Shown in pieces: positions 8,043 through 17,194 of a DNA stretch of 50,181 bases; within the stretch, counting starts at the first letter, position 1; every line of letters begins with the position of its first letter. This DNA comes from Rubrivivax sp. (lineage in GTDB: Bacteria > Pseudomonadota > Gammaproteobacteria > Burkholderiales > Burkholderiaceae_C), in the NCBI GenBank assembly GCA_020852865.1, contig JADYZZ010000074.1:1-50181 (forward strand). Direction: 5' to 3'. Under the pieces are notes generated by a model. That model worked only from the letters and a program-made list of their open reading frames with translations, was not told the origin of the DNA and did not search any database. The position numbers and the translations under genes are program-made.

Positions 8043-11000
8043 TCATGGGTGATCGGCGGCTGCAGGCGCGGCGTGCCCGGCGCGCCGCAGCGTCAGGCGG
8101 ATCAGCACCGGCAGCAGCAGCAGCACGAGAGGCATCTGCACGATGAGGCCGGTGATGATCGCCACCGCCAGCGGCTGCTGCATGGCCGAGCCCTGGCCGG
8201 TCGCCAGCGCCAGCGGCAGCAGCGCCAGGATGGCGGCGATGGTGGTCATGGCGATCGGGCGCAGCCGGTTGCCGCCCGCGGCGACCAGGGCTTCGTGCGC
8301 CGGCATGTCCTCGCGGTTGCGCAGCAGGTAGTACTCGGAGATGTAGAAGATCGCCACCTCGGTCACGATGCCGACGATCATCGTCATCCCCATCATCGAG
8401 GTGATGTTGAGCTCGATGCCGGTGGCCCACAGGCCGATGAACACCGAACCGGCGGCCAGCAGCGGCATGGCCAGGATGGCGGCGGCGATGCGAAAGCGTT
8501 CGTACAGGAACAGCAGCAGCGTGAACACCAGCGCCACCGCCGCGCCGAACACCGTCATCAGGCCCTGGAAGGCGATCTGCTGCTGCTGGTACAGGCCGCC
8601 CAGCGTGGTGTAGGCCCCGGCGCCCACCAGACCGGGCTGCGCCAGCACCTGCTTCACGTCGGCGATCGTCGAACCGAGGTCGCGTCCGCTGATGCGACCG
8701 GTGACCGCCACCATGCGCTCGAGGTTGTCGCTCTCGATCTGAGGCTGGCCCGCCACGGTGGTGAGCGTGGCCACGCGCTCGAGCGGAAACAGGTGGCCGT
8801 CGGGGGCGCGCAGCAGCAGGCGGCGCAGCGCCGAGTCGCTGTCACGGCCGGCCTCGGGCGTCCAGACGCGCACGCCGATCGTCTTGGGCGCCTGCTGCAC
8901 CTGCGTCGCCACGTTGCCCGAGAGCGCGTCCGTCAGCGCCTGCGTCACCCAGGCGGGGTCCACGCCCTCGAGCGCGGCGCGCTCGGGCTGCACGCGGATG
9001 TCCAGCGCGTCGCCCGCCGGCTTGATGCCGTCGCGCACGTCCACCACGCCCGCCACCTTGCGCAGCGCCTCGGCGACGCGCCGCGCCGAGCCGTACAGCA
9101 CCTGCGGGTCGTCGGAAAAGATCTTCACCTGGATCGGCTGCGGCACTGCCGTGAGGTCGCCGATCAGGTCTTCCATCAGCTGCGCCATCTCGATGTCGAT
9201 GCCGGGAACCTGCTGCTCGACCTGCGTGCGGATCTCGTCCATCACCTGGTCGATCGGCTCGCGCCTGCCGCCCTCGAGGCGGATGAAGAAGTCGCCCTCG
9301 TTGGCCTCGGTGATGCCGCCGCCCATCTGCGTGCCGGTGCGCCGCGAGTAGGTCTGCACGTTGGGGTTGGCGCGCACGATGGCCTCGACCTGGCGCAGCA
9401 GGCGATCCGTTTCGCTGAGCGAGGTGCCGGGCGGCGTGCGGTAGTCGAGCACGAAGCCGCCTTCGTCCATGGCGGGCATGAAGCCCGAGCCGACCCGGCC
9501 ATACGCCAGCCAGCTTGCCGCCACCAGCGGCAGCAGGCCCAGCAGCAGCCACGCCGGGCGCGCCAGCACCCGCTGCAGCAGCCGCAGGTAGGCGCGGCGC
9601 AGGCGCGGGAAGACCAGACCGCGCTCCTCGTCCCGTGCCGCGTCGCGCGCGGCGAGCAGACGGTCGCACAGGATCGGCACCGCCAGCAGTGCGACCAGGA
9701 AGGAGATCACCAGCGCGCTCGCCATGGTGATCGACAGCGCCTTGAAGAAGGCCCCCGTGACGCCGGTGAGGAACGCCAGCGGCAGGAAGATGATGATGGT
9801 CGCCGCCGACGAGCCCGCCAGCGGCTGCACGAATTCCAGCGCCGCCGCGATCACGCGCCGGCCGTCGAACTGCGCCGCGCCGCCTTCACGCACCCGGCGC
9901 ACGACCTGTTCGACCATCACGATCGCGTCGTCGATGATCAGACCCACGGCCGCCGCCATGCCGCCCAGCGTCATGATGTTGAAGCCCATGTGGAACAGGC
10001 CCAGCAGCAGCGTGGTGGCGGCCATGACCGTGGGCACCACGGCCACCGCGATCAGCGTGATCTTCCAGTTGCGCAGGAAGGCGAGCAGGGTGAGCGCGGC
10101 CAGCAGCACCCCGATCAGGATCGCGTCGCGTACACCGGCGGCCGACGCGGTGACCAGCTCGCTCTGGTCGTACCAGTTGGCCAGCTTCACGCCTGCCGGC
10201 AGGCTGGCGTGCCCCGCCGCGAGCTGCTGGCGGATGCCCTGGGCGATCGCCACGCTGTTGCTGCCGGGCTGCTGGTAGATGTTGAGCAGCACGGCATCCT
10301 CGCCATCGGCGGTGACGCGGATCCACTGCGGCGCGGTGCCGCGCGCCACCTCGGCCACGTCACCCAGGTGCACCACGCCCTGCGGCGAGCTGGCGACGAC
10401 GATGCGGCGCAGCTGCTCGGGCGTGGTGGTGGCGCTGACGGCGACCACGAGATAGAGCTTGTAGTGGTCTTCCAGGCGGCCGGTGGCGCTGATGGCGTTG
10501 GCGGCCGTGACGGCGCGCGCCACGTCCGCCAGCGCCAGCCCGCGCGCGGCCAGGCGCGCCGGATCGACGGTGATGCGGTACTCCTCCTGCGCGCCACCCT
10601 GCACCTGCACGCGTGCGACGCCCGGCACCGAGGCCAGCAGCGGCCGCAGCTTGTACTGCGCGAGGTCGTGGAGCTGCACCAGCGACTGGGTCCGGGAGGT
10701 CAGGCTGTAGGCGATCACCGGCAGCTTGGTCGGGTCCATGCGCCGCACCTCGGTGCGCGTGCCCGGTGGCAGCGTGGGCAGCAGCTGCGCCACGGCGGCG
10801 TTGACCTGCAGCGCCAGCTCGACCATGTTGGCGCCCCAGTCGAAGTTCAGCGTGACCTCGGCGCTGCCGCGGCTGGTGGTCGCGTGCACTTCCTGCACGC
10901 CGGGAATGCGGCGCAGCGCTTCTTCCACCGGGCGCGTGACCAGCATGGCCATCTGGTCGGCCGGGCGGTCGCCCGCGTCCAGGCCGACGACCACGCGCGG

Positions 11001-11126
11001 GAACTCGGCCTTGGGGAACAGCGTGATCGGCAGGCGCAGCGCCGTCGCCACGCCCGTCAGGGCCAGCAGCGCCACCAGGAACAGGATCGAGCGCCGGTGG
11101 CGCTGCATCCAGGCGCCCAGATTCAC
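8043..11126 (-). CDS. RND efflux pump, inner-membrane transporter
   Basis: This 1027-residue AcrB-like protein is the proton-driven pump of a tripartite efflux complex spanning the envelope. It has the RND layout: one N-terminal membrane segment, a large periplasmic loop, segments 2-6, a second loop, and segments 8-12. The proton-relay aspartates are seen in GLIIDDAIVMVEQVVR (fourth membrane segment). The N-terminal PITLFPKAEFPRVVV block resembles the multidrug and MdtB-like branch more than heavy-metal CusA proteins. Start is GTG 11126, in a GTGA overlap with the adaptor gene. The exported compounds cannot be predicted. Confidence 0.95.
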   Translation of the reverse strand: MNLGAWMQRHRRSILFLVALLALTGVATALRLPITLFPKAEFPRVVVGLDAGDRPADQMAMLVTRPVEEALRRIPGVQEVHATTSRGSAEVTLNFDWGANMVELALQVNAAVAQLLPTLPPGTRTEVRRMDPTKLPVIAYSLTSRTQSLVQLHDLAQYKLRPLLASVPGVARVQVQGGAQEEYRITVDPARLAARGLALADVARAVTAANAISATGRLEDHYKLYLVVAVSATTTPEQLRRIVVASSPQGVVHLGDVAEVARGTAPQWIRVTADGEDAVLLNIYQQPGSNSVAIAQGIRQQLAAGHASLPAGVKLANWYDQSELVTASAAGVRDAILIGVLLAALTLLAFLRNWKITLIAVAVVPTVMAATTLLLGLFHMGFNIMTLGGMAAAVGLIIDDAIVMVEQVVRRVREGGAAQFDGRRVIAAALEFVQPLAGSSAATIIIFLPLAFLTGVTGAFFKALSITMASALVISFLVALLAVPILCDRLLAARDAARDEERGLVFPRLRRAYLRLLQRVLARPAWLLLGLLPLVAASWLAYGRVGSGFMPAMDEGGFVLDYRTPPGTSLSETDRLLRQVEAIVRANPNVQTYSRRTGTQMGGGITEANEGDFFIRLEGGRREPIDQVMDEIRTQVEQQVPGIDIEMAQLMEDLIGDLTAVPQPIQVKIFSDDPQVLYGSARRVAEALRKVAGVVDVRDGIKPAGDALDIRVQPERAALEGVDPAWVTQALTDALSGNVATQVQQAPKTIGVRVWTPEAGRDSDSALRRLLLRAPDGHLFPLERVATLTTVAGQPQIESDNLERMVAVTGRISGRDLGSTIADVKQVLAQPGLVGAGAYTTLGGLYQQQQIAFQGLMTVFGAAVALVFTLLLFLYERFRIAAAILAMPLLAAGSVFIGLWATGIELNITSMMGMTMIVGIVTEVAIFYISEYYLLRNREDMPAHEALVAAGGNRLRPIAMTTIAAILALLPLALATGQGSAMQQPLAVAIITGLIVQMPLVLLLLPVLIRLTLRRAGHAAPAAADHP

Positions 11127-12178
11127 GACCCGCCCTCGCGCACCGCCATGCCGTCGGCCAGCTGGTAGTTGCCCTGCACCACCAGCGGCTGCCCCACGTC
11201 CAGCGGCCCGTCGACGCCGAGCCGCTTGCCGTCGTCGACCCGCAATTCGACGTCGACGCGCCGTGCGCGCCCCCGATCGACCTGGTAGACGTAGGCGCCG
11301 CGGGCATCGCGCAGAAGGGCCGCGCGCGGCACGATCCAGTGCGATGCGCCCCGCGCCGTGATCGCGCCGCGCACGGGCTCACCGGGCATCAGCCGCGCAG
11401 CGTCGCGCCCCGCGAGGTCGACCTGGACATCGACCATCCGTGTCTGGGGGTTGAGCGTCGCCAGCACGCGGCCGACTCGGCCTGCGAGCGGCGCTTCGGC
11501 GCTGCCGGCCGCCGCCGCGAGCGAAGTCAGCACCACGCCGGCGCCGACCGGCACCGCGCGGCGCAGGGAAGGCTCGACACCGAGCACGACGCGCACCGGC
11601 GAGGGGTTGCCGCCGCTGCGCGCCAGTTGCAGCACCACGGTGCCGCCGGCGATGCGGTCCCCCGGCACGGCCCCCACGCGGACGACGACGCCGTCGAATG
11701 GGGCGGCGATCACGCGTTCGGCGGCGCTGATGCCGAGCGCGTTCTGCGCAGCCAGGGCCTGCTCGGCGTCGGCCAGCGCCTTCTCGGCCGCGGCCACCTG
11801 GGATCGCGTCGCCATGCGCTGCGCGAACAGCACCTGCGTGCGCTCGAGCTCGCCGCGCGCCAGCGTCAGCGCGCTGTGCGCCTGCTGCATCGAGAGCACG
11901 GCGCCTGCATCGGCGACGACTGCGAACAGTTCCTCGCCGCGCCGCACCGCCTGCCCGGCGCTCACGCGCAGGCGCGTGATGCGCGCGCCATAGGGCAGCA
12001 TGAGGTCGGTCTGCGCCTCCGGGGCCAGCGTCACGATTCCATAGGCCGTGACGCGCTCGGCGATCGGCGCGCGCTGCACCGGCTCCGTGCGCACCTGCAC
12101 CGAGGGCTCCTGCTGGGCGCCGCAGGCGCCGCCCGTCAAACAGGCAACCAGCGCCAGCGCGCGAATCGTGCTGCTCAC
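11123..12178 (-). CDS. RND efflux periplasmic adaptor (membrane fusion protein)
   Basis: The 351-residue HlyD/AcrA-type adaptor joins the inner-membrane pump to the outer-membrane channel. After a hydrophobic signal (LVACLTGGAC, perhaps a weak lipobox) it shows a lipoyl-like half motif (GARITRLRVSAGQAVRRGEE), an alpha-hairpin rich in Ala/Glu (about residues 95-145), and the second lipoyl half (APFDGVVVRVGAVPGDRIAG). Beta-barrel and membrane-proximal domains follow. The start is GTG 12178, within a GTGA overlap with the outer-membrane factor gene; its own end overlaps the pump gene by 4 bp. The three are clearly one translationally coupled unit. Confidence 0.94.
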   Translation of the reverse strand: MSSTIRALALVACLTGGACGAQQEPSVQVRTEPVQRAPIAERVTAYGIVTLAPEAQTDLMLPYGARITRLRVSAGQAVRRGEELFAVVADAGAVLSMQQAHSALTLARGELERTQVLFAQRMATRSQVAAAEKALADAEQALAAQNALGISAAERVIAAPFDGVVVRVGAVPGDRIAGGTVVLQLARSGGNPSPVRVVLGVEPSLRRAVPVGAGVVLTSLAAAAGSAEAPLAGRVGRVLATLNPQTRMVDVQVDLAGRDAARLMPGEPVRGAITARGASHWIVPRAALLRDARGAYVYQVDRGRARRVDVELRVDDGKRLGVDGPLDVGQPLVVQGNYQLADGMAVREGGS

Positions 12179-13581
12179 CTCGGACCCTCCCCTTCGTTGC
12201 TCGTCCGGCGGACCGCGCCGGTCATGTGCGCGGGCGGCACTTCGCCACCCAGCAGCGACTGCAGCGCGATGCGCTGCTCGTACGCGGTGCGCTCGAGCGC
12301 GATCACCTGCACGCGCGCGGCCAGCAGCGCCGATTGCAAGTCGATGTAGGACGCGAGCGTCAGGTCGCGCGCCTGCCAGGCCGCCTCGGCAGCCGCCGCC
12401 GTGCGCGCAAGGGCAGCGGCCGACGCGCGGGCCGCGCGCAGCCGCGTTTCGAGTTCGGCCTGGTCCGCGACGATCTGCAGCACGTCGTCGCGGGCGGCGT
12501 CGATCCGGTTGCGGTATTCGTCGCGCAGGCGCTGGCGTGTCGCCGTCTCGACCGCGATGCCGCCGCGGTTGGCGTTGAAGCTCGGCAAGGCGACGGCGAG
12601 GGTGTAGCCGCTCGTGAACAGCGCCGAGGTGTCGCGGGCGCGGGTGAAGCCGATGTTCAGCGACGGGAACTGGGACAGCACGGCGGCGCGCAGGCGCTCC
12701 TCCTGCGCGGCATAGCCGGCAGCCAGCGCGCGCAGATCGGGGCGGCGTGCCGGCAGGTTGCGCAGCGCGTCGTCCACGGCCGCCGGGTCGAACGCGGGCG
12801 GCGGCGGCAGCGCCGCCAGGGCGAGCTGCGCATCGGGCGGCAGGCCCAGAAGCGCATTCAACGCAAGGCGCGCGAGGCGCAGCTCACGCATCTGCTCGTC
12901 GCGCTGCCGGCGGGCGTCGGCCTGCGTCACCAGATGCGGGGCGAGCGCGTCGATGGTCGCATTGCCGGCGTCGAGCGCCCGCCGCACGGCCTCGACGCGC
13001 TGCCCCGAGAGCGCGAGCGCTTGCTGCAGCAAGGCGCCGTGGCGCTCGAGGAAGTCGATCCCCGCGAACAGCTTGCGCGCCCGGGCCACGACCTGCCATT
13101 CCTGCCAGAGCAGCGCCAGGTCGACCTTGCGCTGGTCGGCGGCCGCCGCGGCGCGCCGGGCCGCCAACGTGACCAGCGATCCGAAGTCGAACGCGATGCC
13201 GGCGTTGAACGCCGGGACATAGCCCGGGCGGCCCGGGAAGTCCCGTGTCAGGTTGATCTGGGGATCGGGCAACAGCCCCGCGGCGAACGCCTGGGCCGAC
13301 GCGATGCCGGCATCCGCGCGTGCGAGCCTGAGATCGGGGTTGCCGACCACAGCGAGCATGGCCACGCTCGTGATGTCCAGCGGCTGCTCGGGGTCGATGG
13401 GGTGCGCCTCGAGCCCGGGCAGATCGATGCGTCCGGCGTCGCGTGCGAGCTGGCGCAGGTCGTGCCGCGCCGCCTCGCGCTCGGTGAGGGGCAAAGGGTG
13501 GTAGCTCGCACAGCCGGCCAGGCAGCCGACCGTCACGGCCAGCACGATTCGCAACGCAGCATGTCGGGGCAGATCATTCAT
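12175..13581 (-). CDS. TolC-family outer-membrane efflux lipoprotein
   Basis: This 468-residue outer-membrane factor forms the exit duct of the RND pump. ATG 13581 gives a lipoprotein signal with lipobox LAGC (acylated Cys24). Two long Ala/Arg/Leu-rich helical regions repeat in the TolC manner, each preceding segments such as LNIGFTRARD with a beta-strand pattern. Earlier in-frame starts extend into sequence without signal-peptide character and are rejected. It is the first gene of the three-gene pump unit. A 126-bp gap separates it from the DedA gene upstream. Confidence 0.92.
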   Translation of the reverse strand: MNDLPRHAALRIVLAVTVGCLAGCASYHPLPLTEREAARHDLRQLARDAGRIDLPGLEAHPIDPEQPLDITSVAMLAVVGNPDLRLARADAGIASAQAFAAGLLPDPQINLTRDFPGRPGYVPAFNAGIAFDFGSLVTLAARRAAAAADQRKVDLALLWQEWQVVARARKLFAGIDFLERHGALLQQALALSGQRVEAVRRALDAGNATIDALAPHLVTQADARRQRDEQMRELRLARLALNALLGLPPDAQLALAALPPPPAFDPAAVDDALRNLPARRPDLRALAAGYAAQEERLRAAVLSQFPSLNIGFTRARDTSALFTSGYTLAVALPSFNANRGGIAVETATRQRLRDEYRNRIDAARDDVLQIVADQAELETRLRAARASAAALARTAAAAEAAWQARDLTLASYIDLQSALLAARVQVIALERTAYEQRIALQSLLGGEVPPAHMTGAVRRTSNEGEGPR

Positions 13582-13707
13582 GGCAAGGGGTCGCGGCGAA
13601 CGCCGGCGCATGCGAAGAGACTGCGGGGTCTGCCGCAGCGTGCCTGGGCCGGACGCGGGGCCTGTGAACACACGAACTGCGCCCGCGATCGACGTCGTCG
13701 TGGGTGG

Positions 13708-14322
13708 TCAGCGTCCGGTCCTGCGGACCGAACGCGCTGCGTGCCTTGCCACCCACCACAAGGCTGCCGGCAGCAGCAACGCGGCCAGCAGCCACATCTC
13801 GTCGCGGTCAAAGCTGCCCAGCGCCACGGCGAGCCCCTGGCCCAACCCGTAACCCAGGCCCGCGACAATGCTCGCCCAGGCCACGGCACCGGTCAGGTTG
13901 AGCGCGAAAAAGCGCCGCCAATGGACCTTGCTCATGCCGATGGCGACGGGCCCTGCGATGCGCAAGCCGTACATGAAGCGCACCGCGAGGATCAAGGGCA
14001 CGTGATGGCGCTCGAGCAGCGCGGTGACGCGCGCCGCACGCGGCTGCAGCGAGGCAAAGCGCGCCGTGAGCAGCGTGCCGTAGCGCCGGCCGAGGCAGAA
14101 GAACGCCTGGTCACCGAGAAAGCTCGCCAGGGCGGCCACGGCGATGACGGCGTGCAGCGCCAGGTAGCCGTGGAACGCTGCGGCTCCGCCCGCCAGCACG
14201 ACGGTCTCACCTTCCAGGAAGGCACCGAGACCCACCGCCGCGTAGCCATAGGAATGGATCAGACCCGCGATGTCCACGCCGACCGCTCCCCCGCTCGTTG
14301 CGCCTGTCGCGCCGAATGCCAT
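13708..14322 (-). CDS. DedA-family (VTT domain) membrane protein
   Basis: The product is a 204-residue inner-membrane protein of the DedA/SNARE-associated family, whose members act in phospholipid flipping and envelope homeostasis. Seen features are FLEGETVVLAGGAAAFHGYL (the conserved E-G-E region), the middle FLGDQAFFCLGRRYG, and RFMYGLRIAGPVAIGMSKVHWRRF with the conserved arginine and glycine pattern. The gene ends 18 bp after the stop position of the small lipoprotein gene is passed, on the same strand. DedA proteins influence resistance to cationic compounds, which fits a location beside an efflux pump; that link is inference. Confidence 0.92.
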   Translation of the reverse strand: MAFGATGATSGGAVGVDIAGLIHSYGYAAVGLGAFLEGETVVLAGGAAAFHGYLALHAVIAVAALASFLGDQAFFCLGRRYGTLLTARFASLQPRAARVTALLERHHVPLILAVRFMYGLRIAGPVAIGMSKVHWRRFFALNLTGAVAWASIVAGLGYGLGQGLAVALGSFDRDEMWLLAALLLPAALWWVARHAARSVRRTGR

Positions 14323-14340
14323 CGCCCCGAGTCTGGCCGC

Positions 14341-14769
14341 TCAGCCCGCGCGCTGCATAGTGACGAAAGTCCTCTCGAGGTCACGCAGCGCTGCCTGGCA
14401 GTCGGCCTGCACCGGCGGGTCGCTGCGCAGCGCCTTCAGGGCGCGGTCGATCGCCTTGTCGAGGCGATGCCAGTCCTCGGCAGAGCGCGGCTTAAGGCCG
14501 GCTTCGGCCGCGTCCCACGCGAGCTCCAGATCCTTGATGCGGCTCCGGGCCCCGGCCAGGTCGCCGCGGTCGACGAGCGCCGCCGTGTCCTTGGCAATGG
14601 CGTGGAACGCCGACAGATCGCCCAGCGCCGAGGCCGCGGCAGCGCCGGCCGCCGAAGGCGCCGCGGCGGGCACGCCCTCGCCGCTGCGGCTGCAGCCGGC
14701 GGCCAGGCCCGCGATGGTCAGCACGGCGGCCAGCAACATGCACTGGCGGCGTGATCGGATGCAGGACAT
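14341..14769 (-). CDS. Small predicted lipoprotein of unknown function
   Basis: This 142-residue protein begins with a lipoprotein-like signal ([15 protein letters not shown], Cys26), then a low-complexity Ala/Pro linker, then a helical domain ([52 protein letters not shown]). I do not recognise a named family. A strong Shine-Dalgarno sequence (GAGGAGAACATC before ATG) supports the start. It lies between the COG4705 and DedA genes with small gaps, so it is probably co-transcribed with them and acts in the periplasm. Confidence 0.8.
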   Translation of the reverse strand: MSCIRSRRQCMLLAAVLTIAGLAAGCSRSGEGVPAAAPSAAGAAAASALGDLSAFHAIAKDTAALVDRGDLAGARSRIKDLELAWDAAEAGLKPRSAEDWHRLDKAIDRALKALRSDPPVQADCQAALRDLERTFVTMQRAG

Positions 14770-14797
14770 GATGTTCTCCTCGTGGCCGAAGCCGGAT

Positions 14798-15580
14798 TCA
14801 ACGCGCCGTTTCGGCGCTCGGATGGGCGGCGGCGCCCCACTGCTCGATGCCGACGAGCAGCACGATCACGGTGAGGAACAGCGCGCTGGTCCACATCGCT
14901 CCCATGCCCAGGCCGCCGTAGGCATGGGCCTGGGTGAGCAGGTCGCCGAGCGCGGCGCCGAAGGGGCGCGTCAGGATGTAGGCGATCCAGAACGTCGGCA
15001 CCGCGTTGCCGCCCAGCCGCCAGGCCAGCCAGGTGAGCCCGATCAGCGTGCCGAAGGCGAACGCGCCGCGCGTGAAGCCCAGGTGCAGCGCCTCGGTGGC
15101 GAGGTCGCCGGCGGCGGTGCCCATCGCGAAGGTGCACAGGATCGCCGCCCAGTAGAAGAGCTCGCGCCGCGGCGTCTTGATGTCGTGGATCGACAGCGTG
15201 CGCTCCACATGCCACCACAGCGCGAAGATCGCCGCCAGCAGCAAGGCGAAGACCGAGGTGCTGAGGTACAGGCTGATGCCCAGGCCGTCGGTCATCAGGT
15301 CGGTGATCTGCGTGCCGACCACGCTCACCAGCACCACGGTGAGCCAGTAGATCCAGGGCTGGTAGCGCGGGCTGCGCATCTGCACGACGAGCGCCGCGAG
15401 CAGCAGCGCGGCCATCAGCGCGCGCGTCGGGCCCTGGCCCAGGCCGGCGCCGACGGCCACGTAGTCGGCGCCGGTCTCGCCGACCGTCGTGCACATGATC
15501 TTGACGATCCAGAAAGCGAGCGTGATCTGCGGGACCTTGACGAGCCATTCGCGAGTGCGGCTTGTCGCCATGTCGTTCAT
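14798..15580 (-). CDS. COG4705-type polytopic membrane protein
   Basis: The 260-residue product has about eight hydrophobic segments and repeated short motifs near the start of membrane helices, such as [39 protein letters not shown] and [13 protein letters not shown]. This pattern of G-x-x-[AIQ]-[GT]-D repeats is characteristic of the uncharacterised COG4705 family. ATG 15580 is chosen over an upstream in-frame ATG because AGGAGA lies 7 bp before it. Function is unknown. Members often lie near two-component or metal-response genes, as here with QseBC-like and RND genes; that association is from general experience, not measured. Confidence 0.88.
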   Translation of the reverse strand: MNDMATSRTREWLVKVPQITLAFWIVKIMCTTVGETGADYVAVGAGLGQGPTRALMAALLLAALVVQMRSPRYQPWIYWLTVVLVSVVGTQITDLMTDGLGISLYLSTSVFALLLAAIFALWWHVERTLSIHDIKTPRRELFYWAAILCTFAMGTAAGDLATEALHLGFTRGAFAFGTLIGLTWLAWRLGGNAVPTFWIAYILTRPFGAALGDLLTQAHAYGGLGMGAMWTSALFLTVIVLLVGIEQWGAAAHPSAETAR

Positions 15581-15654
15581 GTGTTTCTCCTGCACCCTGC
15601 ACGGGTTGGTCGATGGGGCCGCCAGCATGCGGATGCCGCCTTAGCCCGGACGTA

Positions 15655-15735
15655 GGGCCGGCGGGCCGGGCGCGCCGCCATGCGCGTCGCCATGGGCGCC
15701 GCCTGCCATGGGCGTCGCCCGCCATGCGCGCAGCC
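15655..15735. repeat. Short intergenic repeats between PepSY and COG4705 genes
   Basis: Four copies of GCCATG(C/G)GCG occur at 15677, 15689, 15705 and 15721, spaced 12, 16 and 16 bp. They sit in the 198-bp gap between two co-oriented genes. GC-rich inverted stretches flank them. They could be a small slippage array or part of an mRNA structure; no known motif is recognised. Confidence 0.4.
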
Positions 15736-15778
15736 CGGCCGCGGCGGCACCGGCGGCCGTGCCGCGCGTGCCGGCGCT

Positions 15779-16087
15779 TCAGTCGTTGTGGTCCTCGGTC
15801 GAGGAGACGACGGTGCCCTTGTCGGCGTCGACCTTGACGTCGAACACCTTGCTGCCGGCGACGACTTCGACCTCGAAGAAGCCGCCCTGCCGGGCGTGCT
15901 CGTACTCGGCCTTGGCGGCCCTGCCGCCGGCGTGCTGCTCGGCGGCCGCGATCGCCTGCGCGAGCGTGGTCTTGGCCTGGGCGATGGCCAGGGCGTCGTT
16001 CTCGACGCTGCCCTTGGCGGCATAGGCGGCCGCGCCGGCGGCGGCCACAGCCGCGGCCAGGACGGCCCGTGCGATGTTGCGGTTCAT
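15779..16087 (-). CDS. Exported PepSY-domain protein
   Basis: This 102-residue protein has a Sec signal (RNIARAVLAAAVAAAGAAAYA) followed by a single PepSY domain: TTLAQAIAAAEQHAGGRAAKAEYE and GFFEVEVVAGSKVFDVKVDA, then an acidic tail. PepSY domains are thought to inhibit proteases or bind metal or heme in the periplasm. ATG 16087 is chosen since it starts directly at the signal peptide; the upstream extension is not protein-like. It is the first gene of the long minus-strand group and faces the divergent liv operon across a 248-bp gap. Confidence 0.9.
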   Translation of the reverse strand: MNRNIARAVLAAAVAAAGAAAYAAKGSVENDALAIAQAKTTLAQAIAAAEQHAGGRAAKAEYEHARQGGFFEVEVVAGSKVFDVKVDADKGTVVSSTEDHND

Positions 16088-16255
16088 GCGGGTACTCCGA
16101 TGACAGCGCAGGAATTTGCGCAGCCCGAAGACTGCGCGCACCGACTTAGCTGCGGCTGAGGGCCGCCCGTGAAAGCGCAGGGCCGACGCGGCGCACGGCG
16201 CGGCGGGCGGCGGCCGACGGCCGCAGCTCGCCACGGCCGGCGCCGATGCGGTACA

Positions 16256-16269
16256 TTTGTCCGCACATT
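16256..16269 (+). promoter_or_regulatory. Regulon operator upstream of livH
   Basis: TTTGTCCGCACATT matches the regional palindrome ATTGTCCGGACAAT at 11 of 14 positions. It lies 66-79 bp upstream of the livH start, in the divergent gap with the PepSY gene. Of the six copies this is one of the two weakest, and no TTGACA box is seen near it. Proposed ligand is the GntR regulator encoded at 33556-34338. Confidence 0.65.
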
Positions 16270-16335
16270 AACGCGCGCGCCGTCGCGCTTCGGCCGCGCG
16301 CCCGGTCCAGGGCTTCGGCCGTCGGGGGTGTCTGC

Positions 16336-17193
16336 ATGATCCAGTTGGTCCAGCAGCTCATCAACGGGCTGATCATGGGCAGCATCTACGGGCTCGTGGC
16401 GCTGGGCGTGACGATGAGCTTCGGCCTGATGGGCATCGTCAACTTCGCACACGGCGCCTTCGTGATGGCCGGCGGCTTCGCGGCCTACTACTTCACGACG
16501 CTGTACGACATGCCCTTCCTGCTCGCCGGCGCCGCGTCGATGGCGGTGATCGCGCTGCTCGGCCTGGCCGTCGAGCGCTTCACGTTCCGCTTCGCCCGCA
16601 ACGAGCCGATCAACGGGCTGATGATCTCGATCGGCCTCATCTACGTGATGGAAAACGCCGCCGTGCTGCTCTTCGGGCCCGACAACAAGGCGATCCGGCC
16701 GCTGTTCAGCGGCACGGTCGAGTTCGGCGGCGTGGTCCTGGCGACGCAGCGCATCTTCGTCTTCTGCGCCTCGTCGCTGCTGCTGGCGCTGTTCTACCTC
16801 TACGTGAAGAAGACGCGGTCGGGCAAGGCGATGCGCGCCGTCGCCGAGAACGCCTTCGCCGCGCGGCTGATGGGGATCGGCATCGACCGCGTCATCGGAC
16901 TGGCGTTCGCGGTCGGCTGCGCGCTGGCCGCCGCTGCAGGCGTGGCACTGGGTTCGCTGTTCGTCGTCACGGCGCACATGGGAGCCGCGCCGCTGATGAA
17001 GGCCTTCGTCATCATCACGCTGGGCGGCTTCGGCAGCATCCGCGGCGCTTTCGTCGCCGCCTTCATCATCGGCCTGGTCGACAGCCTCGCCGCCGGCTAC
17101 GTCTCCTCGGCCTGGGCCGACATCTTCGGCTACATCGTGTTCGTGCTGATCCTGATCTTCCGACCCAAGGGCCTCTTCGGGGAGGGCACCTAG
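16336..17193 (+). CDS. livH: Branched-chain amino acid-type ABC permease LivH
   Basis: The 285-residue inner-membrane permease forms the channel of a Liv/HAAT-type importer together with LivM. It begins MIQLVQQLINGLIMGSIYGL and contains the diagnostic GLMGIVNFAHGAFVMAGGF block, plus KAFVIITLGGFGSIRGAFV. ATG 16336 (after GTCGGGGGTG) is used because the upstream in-frame extension is Arg-rich and not protein-like. LivM starts one base after its stop. In this location, surrounded by acyl-CoA catabolism genes under a shared operator, the transporter probably brings in an organic acid rather than leucine; many Liv-like systems import aromatic or short acids. Confidence 0.95.
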   Translation: MIQLVQQLINGLIMGSIYGLVALGVTMSFGLMGIVNFAHGAFVMAGGFAAYYFTTLYDMPFLLAGAASMAVIALLGLAVERFTFRFARNEPINGLMISIGLIYVMENAAVLLFGPDNKAIRPLFSGTVEFGGVVLATQRIFVFCASSLLLALFYLYVKKTRSGKAMRAVAENAFAARLMGIGIDRVIGLAFAVGCALAAAAGVALGSLFVVTAHMGAAPLMKAFVIITLGGFGSIRGAFVAAFIIGLVDSLAAGYVSSAWADIFGYIVFVLILIFRPKGLFGEGT

Positions 17194-17194
17194 C

